Source: an uncultured Clostridium sp.
GTDB lineage: Bacteria; Bacillota; Clostridia; TANB77; CAG-508
Length of the DNA: 32,112 nucleotides
Direction of reading: 5' to 3'
Assembly (NCBI GenBank): GCA_900557195.1
Contig: USRT01000023.1
Location: 1-32,112 of the forward strand
Below the pieces are notes generated by a model. That model was not told the origin of the DNA and ran no database searches. It was given only the letters and a program-made list of their open reading frames with translations. The position numbers and the translations under genes are program-made. Shown here piece by piece: positions 16,738-26,631 of this stretch; positions within the stretch are counted from its first letter, which is position 1; each line of letters begins with the position of its first letter.

Positions 16738-18155
16738 AAAACTTTTTCATTAAAATTTTAGATACCATACTTAATAATAGAATTTTTAGAATATTATCGA
16801 TTATACTTTTATCATCTATAATATGGATATCGTTTTTCAAAAATTCTAATATATGGTATGATGAATTTTATACAATAAAAATTATTGATAATAATATAAA
16901 AGATATTATCTCTATAACAGCAAATGATGTCCATCCACCATTATATTACTTATTACTAAAAGTATATACTTTAATATTTGGAACAGGACTAAATACCCTC
17001 AAATTCTTTTCAATTATTCCATTAGTATTAATATTAATACTTAATGAATTCGAAGTTCGTAAGTTATTTGGGAAAAAAATTGCTAATGCTTTTGTTATTA
17101 TATTTCTATCATCAGCTATTGTTATGGAATATGCAATTGAAATTAGAATGTATTCTTGGTCTATGTTCTTCTTATATGGAATGACTCTATATGCAATAAA
17201 ATACTGTCAAAAAAAAGACTCTTTAAGTATAATTTTAATGACTATCTTTAGTATATTAGGAATATATACTCATTACTATGTTCTACTATCTGCAGTAATA
17301 TTATATTTAATAATGATATTATTTAATATTAAAAACTTTTATAAATTACTTATTTCTGGATTAGTTAACTTGGTTTGTTATTTACCATGGATAGGCATTT
17401 TATTTAATCAGATAATTCAGGTAAAACAAAATTTTTGGATTCCTGAAATAACAATTTCAACCATTTTGAAATATCCTTACTATATATTTAGATTAGGAAA
17501 TTTTACAAATGCATACATAATATTCATTTCATTAATTATTATCCTAGCTCTTTACTTTATATTAAAAAAAGAGTCTAAATATAAAAAAGAAAGCTTAATA
17601 TGTTTTATTACCTTTTTAGCAACATGCATTATTGGTATAACAATTTCTATATTAGTAAAACCAGTTTTTTATGCAAGATATGCTAGTATTAGTATAGTAA
17701 GTTGTATGATTCTTTTTTTATCAATTTATATAGGAAATATCAATTCTAAAAAACTTAGGATCATTCTTTTAATATTGTTTGTAATCTTTGGAATTGTTTC
17801 ATATTCATATAGAATGCATTTAGAATTTGATTTTTCTAAAGAATATATTAATACTGTAAATAAATACATAAATAGCGATGATGCAATATTATTTACTTCT
17901 AATGTAGAACAAAGTGTTATTATATCTTACTATTTTGAAAATTATAATTATTACACTTTAAAGACTTATAACAACTCACCATTTAAATATATTAAAGATT
18001 TTAATAATGATATTTTTAACCAATATGAAAGAATCTTTATTATCCTTTTTAATAACAGTCATTACAATGATGATGAGTATTTACTTGAATATATAGATAC
18101 TTTAGATTTAGGAGAATGGTGTACGTTTGATATATATCAAATATACAAAAAATAA
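16734..18155 (+). CDS. GT39/ArnT-like membrane glycosyltransferase
   Basis: A 473-residue protein with an N-terminal helix, then NIWYDEFYTI at 39-48 whose D43-E44 pair matches the acidic catalytic motif in the first external loop of GT-C enzymes. NDVHPPLYYLLLK follows, a signature of PMT_2/glycosyltransferase family 39-like proteins, then about ten transmembrane helices and a ~90-residue C-terminal soluble domain. It probably transfers a sugar from a polyprenyl-phosphate donor to a surface acceptor on the outer membrane face. Translational coupling (ATGA) to the preceding membrane protein suggests the two act together. No CGG codon. Confidence 0.82.
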   Translation: MKNFFIKILDTILNNRIFRILSIILLSSIIWISFFKNSNIWYDEFYTIKIIDNNIKDIISITANDVHPPLYYLLLKVYTLIFGTGLNTLKFFSIIPLVLILILNEFEVRKLFGKKIANAFVIIFLSSAIVMEYAIEIRMYSWSMFFLYGMTLYAIKYCQKKDSLSIILMTIFSILGIYTHYYVLLSAVILYLIMILFNIKNFYKLLISGLVNLVCYLPWIGILFNQIIQVKQNFWIPEITISTILKYPYYIFRLGNFTNAYIIFISLIIILALYFILKKESKYKKESLICFITFLATCIIGITISILVKPVFYARYASISIVSCMILFLSIYIGNINSKKLRIILLILFVIFGIVSYSYRMHLEFDFSKEYINTVNKYINSDDAILFTSNVEQSVIISYYFENYNYYTLKTYNNSPFKYIKDFNNDIFNQYERIFIILFNNSHYNDDEYLLEYIDTLDLGEWCTFDIYQIYKK

Positions 18156-18192
18156 ATATAATAATATTTTCGAAAAGTTCTCTATAAAAAAC

Positions 18193-18225
18193 CTGGCAGT
18201 AGAAAATTTAATAATCTACTGCCAG
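18193..18225. terminator. Bidirectional terminator between convergent operons
   Basis: CTGGCAGTAGA / TCTACTGCCAG, an 11-bp stem, flanked by A-rich and T-rich tracts; it serves the GT39 gene (plus) and the ferredoxin gene (minus). Confidence 0.9.
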
Positions 18226-18233
18226 TTTTAAAT

Positions 18234-18404
18234 TTATTCTTCTTCTGGTGCTTCTACTGGGCAAACTCCAGCACAAGTTCCACAACCTATACATGCATCT
18301 TTATCTATTATGTATCTTTCTTCTCCTTGAGAAATACATCCTACTGGGCATTCTGCTGCACATGCACCACAAGATATACATTTATCTGTAATTTTATATG
18401 CCAT
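18234..18404 (-). CDS. 2[4Fe-4S] ferredoxin
   Basis: A 56-residue clostridial-type ferredoxin beginning MAYKITDKC, with two classic clusters: CISCGACAAECP (C9, C12, C15, C19) and CIGCGTCAGVCP, ending in acidic PEAPEEE-like residues. It is a small soluble electron carrier and a probable partner of the PorGDAB enzyme encoded elsewhere in the window. ATG 18404 is chosen because GGAAGGTGGTG precedes it. It is last in the lepB-holB-ricT run, 32 bp after ricT, and followed by a strong terminator. Confidence 0.95.
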   Translation of the reverse strand: MAYKITDKCISCGACAAECPVGCISQGEERYIIDKDACIGCGTCAGVCPVEAPEEE

Positions 18405-18436
18405 TATTTTCACCACCTTCCACTATATAATTTATA

Positions 18437-19348
18437 TTATATATCATCATCTACTTTTTCATTCTTATCTAATTTTTCTAATTCTTCTAATTCCTTAAGA
18501 TGCTTGCTTTCTTCTGGGTCTATTCTTTGTTTCTCTATATTTTTAATTATCTTCACATCTTGAGCATCATATCTTTTATAAAAATAGTCATCTCCATCTT
18601 TAATTTTTACTTTAACTCTTTCTTTCAAGGTTTCTACTTCCTCTACAGTTCCTTTGCCATCTTCAGTTTTTACAATAGCCCCTATCTTAGGTAATCTCTT
18701 TATTTTCTCTTCATAAACTTCTTGCTCATATTTTAAACAGCACATCAATCTTCCACAATTACCAGATATTTTTGCTGGATTTAAAGATATATTTTGTTCT
18801 TTAGCCATTTTTATAGATACTGTATCAAAGTTCCCTAAAAAAGAACAACAACATAACTCTCTTCCGCAGATGCCATTTCCACCTATTCTACGGACTTCAT
18901 CTCTTACACCTATTTGTCGCAATTCTATTCTTGTTTTAAAAATACTTGCTAGATCTTTAACTAAATCTCTAAAATCAATTCTACCTTCAGCTGTAAAATA
19001 GAATAAAATTTTGCTATTATCAAATTTATATTCTACATCTATTAATCTCATTTCTAGCTTGTGTTTTTTTATTTTTTGTTCACATATTTTTAAAGCTTCT
19101 GGTTCTTTCAGCTTGTTTTCTTCATATTGCTTTAAGTCTTGCGATGTAGCCACTCTAATTACTTTCTTTAATGTATTTGCTAATTTTTCTTCATTTACTT
19201 TTTTATTATCTATTACTACTTTTCCTATTTCTTCTCCCATCTGAGTATCTACTATTACATAATCATCTCTTTTAATTTGTAGATTCTCTGGATCAAAGAA
19301 ATATATTTTTCCTGGTTTTCTAAATTTGACTCCTATTACTGTCTTCAT
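18437..19348 (-). CDS. ricT: PSP1-domain protein RicT (YaaT)
   Basis: A 303-residue protein. The PSP1 C-terminal domain is recognisable by cysteine motifs GICGRELCCCSFLG and GNCGRLMCCLKYEQEVYEE, the conserved Cys of RicT, a component of the Fe-S-containing RicA/RicF/RicT complex that directs RNase Y mRNA processing and affects sporulation and competence phosphorelays in Bacillus. The N-terminal portion ends FRKPGKIYFFDPE; the C-terminal ~40 residues are charged. It overlaps holB by 29 bp, the same order (holB-ricT) as in Bacillus. TGC GGA out-of-frame CGG causes no disruption. Confidence 0.92.
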   Translation of the reverse strand: MKTVIGVKFRKPGKIYFFDPENLQIKRDDYVIVDTQMGEEIGKVVIDNKKVNEEKLANTLKKVIRVATSQDLKQYEENKLKEPEALKICEQKIKKHKLEMRLIDVEYKFDNSKILFYFTAEGRIDFRDLVKDLASIFKTRIELRQIGVRDEVRRIGGNGICGRELCCCSFLGNFDTVSIKMAKEQNISLNPAKISGNCGRLMCCLKYEQEVYEEKIKRLPKIGAIVKTEDGKGTVEEVETLKERVKVKIKDGDDYFYKRYDAQDVKIIKNIEKQRIDPEESKHLKELEELEKLDKNEKVDDDI

Positions 19349-20265
19349 TTATTTCCTCCCATATTTTGAAAATCAAATGGTCTATACTCATATCAAAATT
19401 ACTGTTTCCTTTTATCCTTTGCCTAACTTCCTCTATTATTTTTATTCCATTAATATAACCTTTATTTGTTGTATCTTTTACAAATAAATTGTAAAAAGTT
19501 GTTACCATATAATCTAATATATCATCAATTGTTTCTTTGTTTTTATATAAAACATCTGCATTATTAATGATATCCAATATATTATCTTTTTGAAATCTTT
19601 TGCAAAGACTTTCCAACTTTTCATATTCCTCATAATTATCTCTAATTTTTATAAGTTTATTTATACTTCCGAGTAGAATTTTCTATCATACTTTGTTTGA
19701 TTTGACTTTTGTCAAAATTCTCTACTACATACTTGTTTAACTCTTCATTTTTCAATTTTTCAAAAAATATTCTCATACATCTTGATTTAATAGTATTTAA
19801 AATTTTACTTTCATTAGATAATACTAAAATAATTACTGCAAATTTTGGTGGTTCCTCTAATGTCTTTAATAAACAATTTTGAGCTTCTTTTGTCATTAAA
19901 TCTGCATCATCTATGATGTACACTTTTTTATCTGACACAATTGGCTTTTCTAATATCTTCTCTTGCATTTGTCTAATTTGTTCAATTTTAATGACTTTTC
20001 CATCTGGTTTTATTTGAATAAAATCTGGATTATTGTTATTTTCAAATTCTATACAAGATTTGCATGTTCTACAATCTGTCTTGCTATCTCCCATACAAAG
20101 TAACATTTTGGCAAAATCTCTTGCAAAAATAGACTTACCTATTCCTTCTATTCCTTCAAACATATAACTATGAACTGTATTATCAGATTTTACTATTTTA
20201 TTTAAAAAAATTTTATTTTTATCATTTCCAATTACATTATCAAAACTCAAAAGACCTTCCTCCAT
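19320..20265 (-). CDS. holB: DNA polymerase III delta' subunit, one CGGA +1 site
   Basis: Reconstructed to 314 residues, the normal length of the clamp-loader delta' subunit. Walker A-like GIEGIGKS at 38-45, zinc-module cysteines C57, C65, C68, C71, then VYIIDDADLMT (Walker B region), LLKTLEEPP and the arginine-finger region SRCMR follow in order. The zero frame ends 4 codons after ENST at CGG (19671). Skipping C gives Gly199 and continues SINKLIKIRDNYEEYEKLE into the C-terminal collar domain. Essential for replication, so the break cannot be an ordinary null mutation. Confidence 0.93.
19668..19671 (-). other. CGGN +1 decoding site (CGGA) in holB
   Basis: In-frame CGG after ACT. Omitting C gives GGA (Gly199) and the collar domain. 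Confidence 0.93.
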
Positions 20266-20278
20266 AAGCTTTTAGGCA

Positions 20279-20965
20279 CTATTCTACTTTTCCAAATAAA
20301 TTTAATGGCCAGAATCTAAATAACACTTTACTTTCTATTTTTTCTATAGGAACGCATCCAAATCTTCTACAATCTGTAGATTGAGAACGATTATCACCCA
20401 TAGCAAAAACGCAATTTTCTGGAACAATTAAATCTGTAAATACACCTTCTAAAGAATCTGTGTATACATTTTCATCTAAGTATGGCTCTTCTAATTCCAC
20501 ATCATTAATATATACTTTTCCATCCTTGATTTTTACATGTTCACCAGGTAATCCTATTACTCTTTTTATAAAGCTTACTTTTGCCTTTGGTTCCTCTGTC
20601 TCATAGTTCTTAGTTTCAAGCACATAATAAGTAAACTTGCTAAATAATCCTGTAGGTTCATATTCATATTTTGCAACAGGATTATTTAAATCTGCTTCAT
20701 CTGCAGAAATATATGATGAACTTGGAGCTTCAAATGTAATAATCTCTCCTCTTTTGGGTGTTTCTTTTAATGTTCTAGGTAATCTATTAAGCCATAATCT
20801 TTGATCCTGCTTTAATGTTGGGAACATAGATGTTTGTTTTACTACTGTAGGAGTTCCAACAAAGTATCTAATTAAAACAGCTATGATAATAGCTATAATT
20901 ATACAAATTATCCATTCTACAATTTCCTTTATTATATTCTTTTGTTTATCAGTTAATAATATCAT
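20279..20965 (-). CDS. lepB: Type I signal peptidase
   Basis: A 228-residue membrane protease that removes Sec/Tat signal peptides. A single N-terminal membrane anchor spans residues ~15-36. Box B QTSMFPT holds the catalytic Ser46, box D SFIKRVIGLPGE the general base Lys134, and box E GDNRSQSTDCRRFG the conserved GDN...SxDSR-type motif. There is an insertion of about 25 residues between boxes C and D compared with the shortest Firmicute enzymes. It sits 14 bp before holB and 99 bp after walK, so it probably belongs to one long minus-strand operon. Confidence 0.94.
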   Translation of the reverse strand: MILLTDKQKNIIKEIVEWIICIIIAIIIAVLIRYFVGTPTVVKQTSMFPTLKQDQRLWLNRLPRTLKETPKRGEIITFEAPSSSYISADEADLNNPVAKYEYEPTGLFSKFTYYVLETKNYETEEPKAKVSFIKRVIGLPGEHVKIKDGKVYINDVELEEPYLDENVYTDSLEGVFTDLIVPENCVFAMGDNRSQSTDCRRFGCVPIEKIESKVLFRFWPLNLFGKVE

Positions 20966-21064
20966 TTTTTACATTCTTCCTTTCATATACTCACATAATA
21001 TCTAAATTATACCTTAATTCTTTTCTTTTTTCAAGATAATTTCATTACTATTTCACAAACCATT

Positions 21065-22514
21065 TCACTTCTTTGTTGGTATTCTTATTACTACCTCCGT
21101 TCCTTTTCCTTCTTCGCTTCTTATATCTATGCTTCCTCCATTTTGATCTAATATTTCTTTTGCAATTGATAAGCCGAAGTCCTGTTCCTCCCATTTCTCT
21201 AGTTCTTGCTTTATCTACACGATAAAATCTATCAAAAATTCTGGCTAGGTCTTCTCCTGGAATTCCTATTCCATTATCAATAACTTTTATATATGCATCA
21301 TTATATACAAATCCTACATATATTTTAATATTTCCATTTTCAGGTGTATATTTTATACTATTAGTTAATATATTTAGTATTACTCTTTCTATTCCATATT
21401 TATCAGCATGTACAGGTGGTACATTTGCTGTAACAAAACATTCCACACTGTGATGTTTCTTAGATATCTCAAGTTCTAATTTTTCTTCGCATCTTTTTAC
21501 AAGTTCTCCTAAATCGAATTCTAATTTTTCTAATTTTACATTATTATTATCATATCTAGAAAGTGTTAATAAATCTGTAACAAGTTTAGCCATTCTTCTA
21601 GCTTCTGAAGCTATTACATTTAAAAATCTACTTCTAGTATCTTCATCATATTCTCCTTCTAATAAAGTATCTGCATAGCCCATAATAGATGTAATAGGAG
21701 TTTTTAATTCATGCGATACATCTGCAACAAATTCTTTTCTCATATTGTCTAGTTTTACATGTTCTGTTACATCTTGCACTAATACAATAACACCTGCAAT
21801 TTTTTCATTAGAATCTTTAAAAGGTGCAAAAAATATGTTAATATACCTATCTCCAATATTTATATTTTGCTCAGAAGATGTCCATTCTTCTAAATATATA
21901 AGTTTTTCTATATTGATATCAATATTTAGTTTTTTAAATATCTTTTCAAAATTATCGTCTTCTTTTTGCAAGTTTAAAAACTTTGTTGCTGCTGGATTAA
22001 TATGTGTTATCATACCTTCTAAATCGAAAGCAATTATACCATCTGTCATATGTAAAAGTATTGTTTCTATTTGCTTTTTTTGTTTCTTTATTTCATTTAA
22101 ATTTTCATTAAGCTCTGTAGTTACAGTATTAAAAGCATTAACAAATTCATTAACATCTTTTTTTCCTTTTCCATCTGTTAAATACTTCGTCTTAAAATCG
22201 TCTGATTTAGATAAATCTCCTGCATTTTTTACAAAATCAGATATTGGTATCATCATTTTTTTAACAGCAAATATTCCTATTATAAGTGACATTATAATAA
22301 ATAAAACCATAAATATTATTGCTATTATTTTTAAATCGCTTATTTGTGCCTGTATTATATTTGATATATTCTGTATATTATCTACTTGTTCTGATGTTAC
22401 TTGATTATTCACATTTTCTAGACTGTGAATACATATACCTCCTAGTGTTCCTACAAAGATAATTCCTAATAGTAGAAATAAAATTACAATCTTTATTTGT
22501 GTATTCTTTATCAT
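21065..22514 (-). CDS. walK: WalK/PhoR-type sensor histidine kinase, one CGGC +1 site
   Basis: Reconstructed to 482 residues. It has TM1 at ~8-29, a short external loop, TM2 at ~63-84, HAMP, PAS (DGIIAFDLEGMITHINPAA) and the DHp box FVADVSHELKTP with phospho-acceptor His268. Then come the N box, the G1 box DNGIGIP and the G2 box MGGTGLGLSIAKE. The G2 glycine (Gly447) is encoded by CGGC at 21176. In zero frame the sequence becomes an unrelated basic tail RLINCKRNIRSK, while skipping C gives GTGLGLSIAKEILDQNGGSI and a normal end GTEVVIRIPTKK at 21065. It pairs with the upstream WalR-like regulator. PhoR is an alternative name by homology. Confidence 0.93.
21173..21176 (-). other. CGGN +1 decoding site (CGGC) at the invariant G2-box glycine of walK
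   Basis: In-frame CGG after CTT. Omitting C gives GGC (Gly447) of GTGLGLSIAK. Confidence 0.95.
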
Positions 22515-22629
22515 TACTATTCCTTCCTTTTTTATTAGATATTACATAAATTTATTTATATTTTTAAAACAAAATTATTAACTTTTAGTTTTTGTAACAA
22601 TTCCTAAATTTATTTTGAATGAAAAAAAA

Positions 22630-22683
22630 TCAAATTCAAACCTATATGATATAAAACAAATATCATCGTAGGTTCGAACTTGA
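22630..22683 (-). promoter_or_regulatory. Hairpin between walR and walK
   Basis: Near-perfect inverted repeat of ~23 bp arms (TCAAATTCAAACCTATATGATAT / ATATCATCGTAGGTTCGAACTTGA with few mismatches) in the 180-bp gap. There is no long T-run, so it may act as an attenuator or processing site setting the walR:walK ratio rather than a full terminator. Confidence 0.5.
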
Positions 22684-22694
22684 TATATATTAAA

Positions 22695-23432
22695 CTATTT
22701 AGATGCAATATAATAGCCTACACCTCTTTTTGTAATTAATATCTTAGGACTTGATGTATCTTTTTCTATTTTTTCTCTTATTCTTCTTACAGTAACATCA
22801 ACAGTTCTTATATCACCATAATATTCATATCCCCAAACTTTTTCTAATAAAACTTCTCTTGTTATTACCTGTCCTGGTTGTTTTGCTAAATACTTTAAAA
22901 CCTCAAATTCTCTTAATGTTAAGTCTATTACTTGCCCTCTTACTCTTACTTCAAATTTATCTAAATCTAAGCTTAAATCTCCAACTTCTATTATGTTAGT
23001 TCTTGTTTCAGATTGCTCTTCTTTTATTTCTTCTACTATATTAGTTGTAGCTTCTACTTTTCTTAAGTTTGCTTTTACTCTTGCCATTAACTCTCTTACA
23101 CTAAATGGTTTTGTTACATAATCGTCTGCACCTAATTCTAATCCTAATATCTTGTCAATTTCTTCATCTTTAGCAGATAACATTAAAATAGGCACATTAA
23201 GTGTATGTCTTATTCTCTTACAAACCGCTAGTCCATCCATTTTTGGTAACATTATATCTAAAAGTATTAAATCTGGTTTCTTCTCTAATGCTAAACTTAC
23301 AGCTAATTCTCCATCATTTGCTTCTAGTGTTTCGTATCCTTCTTTTTGTAAATTATATACTAAAATATCAACAATAGGTTTTTCGTCATCAACAATTAAA
23401 ATTGTCTTTTTACTTTTTACAGAACTTTCCAA
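22695..23432 (-). CDS. walR: WalR/PhoP-type response regulator (OmpR family)
   Basis: A 245-residue two-domain regulator: receiver with acidic pocket D15-D16, phospho-acceptor Asp59 in LILLDIMLP and Lys in VTKPFS. A linker of ~20 residues leads to an OmpR/PhoB winged helix (LTLREFEVLKYLA, EVLLEKVWGYEYYGDIRTVDVTVRRIREKIE, RGVGYYI). It is expected to be phosphorylated by the downstream kinase and to control cell-wall metabolism genes, as WalR does in Firmicutes. Intact frame; GCG GTT carries an out-of-frame CGG without effect. Confidence 0.93.
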   Translation of the reverse strand: MESSVKSKKTILIVDDEKPIVDILVYNLQKEGYETLEANDGELAVSLALEKKPDLILLDIMLPKMDGLAVCKRIRHTLNVPILMLSAKDEEIDKILGLELGADDYVTKPFSVRELMARVKANLRKVEATTNIVEEIKEEQSETRTNIIEVGDLSLDLDKFEVRVRGQVIDLTLREFEVLKYLAKQPGQVITREVLLEKVWGYEYYGDIRTVDVTVRRIREKIEKDTSSPKILITKRGVGYYIASK

Positions 23433-23555
23433 AACTTTTCCCCCATTTCGGTAATTTTTAACTGATTTTTTTATTATGCTTTACCATTTATATCACAATT
23501 TTCCATATTATACAAGAGGTTTTTTTAAAAATCATATTTGGTTAATTCTCTGTTC

Positions 23556-26234
23556 TTATTTGGTCATGAACATTGTTCTTGTTCTGTCTTCGATGTTAAT
23601 CACTTTGCCAAACTTAAATTCATTAAACTTTTTCTGCACTTCCATAATAACTATAGGTAAAGCAGATATTCCAATCGTATAAAGCCACTGTGTACTATTA
23701 AGAGGTACTAATTTAAATATACCAGCAATACCAGGAATTAATACAACACCAATTTGTAAAACTGCTCCTAATATAAAAGCTCCTATCAAATATTTATTGT
23801 TAAATAAGTCACATTTAAATATTGATTGTTCACTTTTTATATTAAAGCTGTGGACAAGTTCTAACATTCCTAAGCAAACAAAAGCCATTGTTCTTCCGCA
23901 CTTCTAATCCATAAAATCTATTTCCTAAACTAAATGCAAATAATGTTAACATTCCGTAGCATAATCCCTTCTACAAATATCTTGCCCCATAATCCATCTG
24001 CAAATAAGCTTTTTTTGGCATCTCTTGGCTTTTTACTCATTATATCTTTTTCTGGTGGCTCTAAGCCTATAGCAATTGCTGGAAGTGAATCTGTAACTAA
24101 ATTAATCCATAATAACTGAATTGCAAGTAATGGCGATTTTAACCCAAGTAGTAATCCTACAAAAATAGTTACTATTTCTCCAACATTTGTAGCTATTAAG
24201 AAATGAATAGCTTTTTTTATATTATCAAATATATTTCTTCCTTGTTTCACAGCCTCAACAATTGTACAGAAATTGTCATCTGTCAATATCATATCTGATG
24301 CATTTTTTGCGACATCAGTACCACCGAAATCCCATAGCAATTCCTATATCTGCATTTTTTAGAGCTGGTGCATCATTAACACCATCACCTGTCATTGCTA
24401 CAACAGCACCAGATTTTCTAAATGATTTAACTATTCTAACCTTATGTTCTGGTGAAACTCTTGCAAATACTGAATATTTCATAATATCTCTATCTAATAT
24501 TTCTTCTGGCAATTTATCTAATTCTTCCCCAGTTATTGCTAAATCGTTTTTTCTTAATATTCCAATATCCTTAGCAATTGCTGTTGCTGTTACAATATGG
24601 TCTCCTGTTATCATTACAGTTTTTATACCAGCCTTTTTACAAGTAGCTACAGCTTCTTTTACACCTTCTCTTGGAGGATCTATCATTCCTATTAACCCGC
24701 ACTAAAATTAAATTATTCTCTACTGTATTAGAATCTATGGTCTTAGGTAATTCATCAACATCCATATAGCTTACAGCAAGTACTCTAAGTGCATCATTTG
24801 CCATGTTATTATTTTCTTCTTCTATTCTTAAAATATAAGTACTATTTAAAGGAGAAATTTTGTCTCCATTTACACACTTTGTACACCTTTTTAGCAAAAC
24901 ATCTGGAGCTCCTTTAGTAATAATTCTATACTTATTTCCTATTTTATGTATTGTAGTCATCATCTTTCTTTCTGAATCAAATGGTATTTCATTTATACGT
25001 ATACATTCTTTATATAAATCTATTTTATTTTTACCAATACTATTTGCAGCAGACACAATTGCTACTTCTGTTGGTTCACCAATAAATTCCTCTTTTCCTT
25101 TATCATAATTTATATCTACATCTGTACACATTGTAGCAAGTTCTAATATAAATTCTTTTTCATCTTGATTTGTAACTTTTCCATTTATATTTCTTATACT
25201 AACTACTTGCATTTTATTCTGTGTTAAAGTACCTGTTTTATCAGAACAAATTACTGTACTACTTCCCAATGTTTCTACTGCAGGAAGTTTTCTAATTATG
25301 CTATTTTTCTTAGCCATTTTTGTAACACCTATTGATAACATAATAGTTACAATAGCAGGCAAGCCCTCTGGAATTGCTGCAACGGCAAGTCCAACTGATG
25401 TCATAAACATTTCCACTGGTGATATTTTCTTAACTAGACCTATTATAAATATAAAAGCACATATCAATAAACAGCCAAGTCCCAGTGTTTTTCCTACTCC
25501 AGCCAATTTCTTTTGTATTGGAGTTTGTGGTGCTTCATCTGTAATTATCATTTTGGCTATTTTTCCAACTTTTGTATTCATTCCGGTTTCTGTAACAATT
25601 GCCTCTGCATGACCATTAACAACTACTGTAGTTGCAAATGCCATATTTACCATATCTCCAAGTGATGTATTTTCTTTTAGAATCACATTAGAATCTTTTA
25701 ATACTGGCATAGTTTCACCTGTTAAACTAGATTCTTCTACCTTTAAATTATATGAATCTATTAATCTACAGTCTGCTGGCACAAAATTTCCTGCTTCGAG
25801 AACCACTATATCTCCTGGAACAACTTCTGTTCCTTTAATTTGTACAATTTTTTCTTCTCTTTTTACTTTAGCTATTGGTGCAGACATTTTCTTAAGAGCT
25901 TCTAATGATTTTTCTGCTTTGGCTTCTTGAATAAGTCCCATTATAGCATTAAATACTACAATTACTACAATTATTATAGAGTCTACGTAATCATTATTTC
26001 CTTCTAATTTAGCAACTATCGCTGAAATTATTGATGCTACTATTAAGATAATTATCATAAAGTCATTAAATTGTTTAAAAAACCTAATAATTATACTTTC
26101 CTTTTTCTTGTCTTCTAATTTGTTTTCTCCAAATTCCTTTAATCTATTACCGTGCTTCTTCATTTGTTAATCCGTCCCTTAGTACTTGTCCTTAGCATCC
26201 TCTTAATCTCTGTTATCCCTAATGTTTGCCACAT
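23556..26234 (-). CDS. P-type (P2A-like, calcium) cation-transporting ATPase, six CGGN +1 sites
   Basis: Reconstructed to 890 residues, the standard length. Without +1 reading it is broken into several fragments. Start ATG 26234 follows AAAGGAGAG: MWQTLGITEIKRML...KGGLTNEEAGNRLKEFGENKL. In order: actuator motif SLTGETMP, phosphorylation site CSDKTGTLT (Asp331), KGAPDVLL nucleotide-binding motif, GLIGMIDPPREG, MTGDGVNDAPALKNADIGIAMGFGGTDVAKNASDM hinge, and C-terminal helices ending FMTK. The CGGN glycines are 21, 28, 512, 636, 759 and 778; the base count is consistent with whole codons after each skipped C. It probably exports Ca2+; ion choice is inferred from family resemblance. Confidence 0.95.
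23895..23898 (-). other. CGGN +1 decoding site (CGGA), ATPase site 6
   Basis: In-frame CGG after GTG; gives GGA (Gly778) in LEV-G-RTMAFVCLG. Confidence 0.92.
23953..23956 (-). other. CGGN +1 decoding site (CGGA), ATPase site 5
   Basis: In-frame CGG after CTA; gives GGA (Gly759) in GIML-G-MLTLFAFSLG. Confidence 0.93.
24323..24326 (-). other. CGGN +1 decoding site (CGGT), ATPase site 4
   Basis: In-frame CGG after TTT; gives GGT (Gly636) in IGIAMGF-G-GTDVAKNASD. Confidence 0.95.
24696..24699 (-). other. CGGN +1 decoding site (CGGG), ATPase site 3
   Basis: In-frame CGG after GTG; gives GGG (Gly512) in LILV-G-LIGMIDPPREG. Confidence 0.95.
26149..26152 (-). other. CGGN +1 decoding site (CGGT), ATPase site 2
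   Basis: In-frame (after site 1) CGG following GCA, directly before TAA TAG in that frame; gives GGT (Gly28) in NEEA-G-NRLKEFG. Confidence 0.92.
26171..26174 (-). other. CGGN +1 decoding site (CGGA), ATPase site 1
   Basis: In-frame CGG after GGA; gives GGA (Gly21) in TKG-G-LTNEEA. Confidence 0.92.
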
Positions 26235-26495
26235 AAATATCTCTCCTTTGTATACAATTTATATGTTTTATAAACATATATTATATATATATTCTGGATG
26301 TATTTCATTTATGAAAAAATTAAAAACAAATGAGTAAATTATTATATGGATTTTAATTGGATATTTTATTATATTTTTAATCACATAAATTTATTATTTC
26401 AACCATGTATCTCTTTATTTCATATAACCTCTTTTCTATATATTTAGAACAATAGAGGGCTGAATTATATTTTACTTACAGCCTGCGTTTAATTG

Positions 26496-26550
26496 TTCGC
26501 GCTCCAATTTTTGTAAAAAATTGTGTGCAATTATTTTATATAATAGGAAA
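26496..26550. repeat. AT-rich interspersed repeat, copy 2
   Basis: GTTCGC, then CCAATTTTTGTAAAAAATTG and GCAATTATTTTATATAATA, matching the element at 5576-5641 in order and spacing. Flanking AGGGCT/AGCCCT could close a ~100-nt hairpin. Confidence 0.4.
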
Positions 26551-26600
26551 GCCCTTATTAGTTAAATTTTACTCCAAGTTTGAACTTTTCTATTATATGA

Positions 26601-26629
26601 AAAACGCTGATGCAGAGCACCAGCGTTTT
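26601..26629 (-). terminator. Terminator of the 26632 gene
   Basis: AAAACGCTG / CAGCGTTTT stem with T-tail on the minus strand, directly past the stop. Confidence 0.85.
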
Positions 26630-26631
26630 CT

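Larger units (their letters stand above)
26235..26631. other. Gene-free interval between ATPase and the 26632 gene
   Basis: No gene is supported. It holds the ATPase leader (AAAGGAGAG at about 26240-26250), an interspersed repeat copy (26496-26550) enclosed by AGGGCT...AGCCCT, and a terminator for the minus-strand gene at 26632. Confidence 0.6.

Noticed and set aside
22671..22680. GGTTCGAACT resembling a tRNA T-loop
   Set aside because: It is one arm of the walR-walK hairpin; no acceptor, D or anticodon stems of a tRNA can be built around it.
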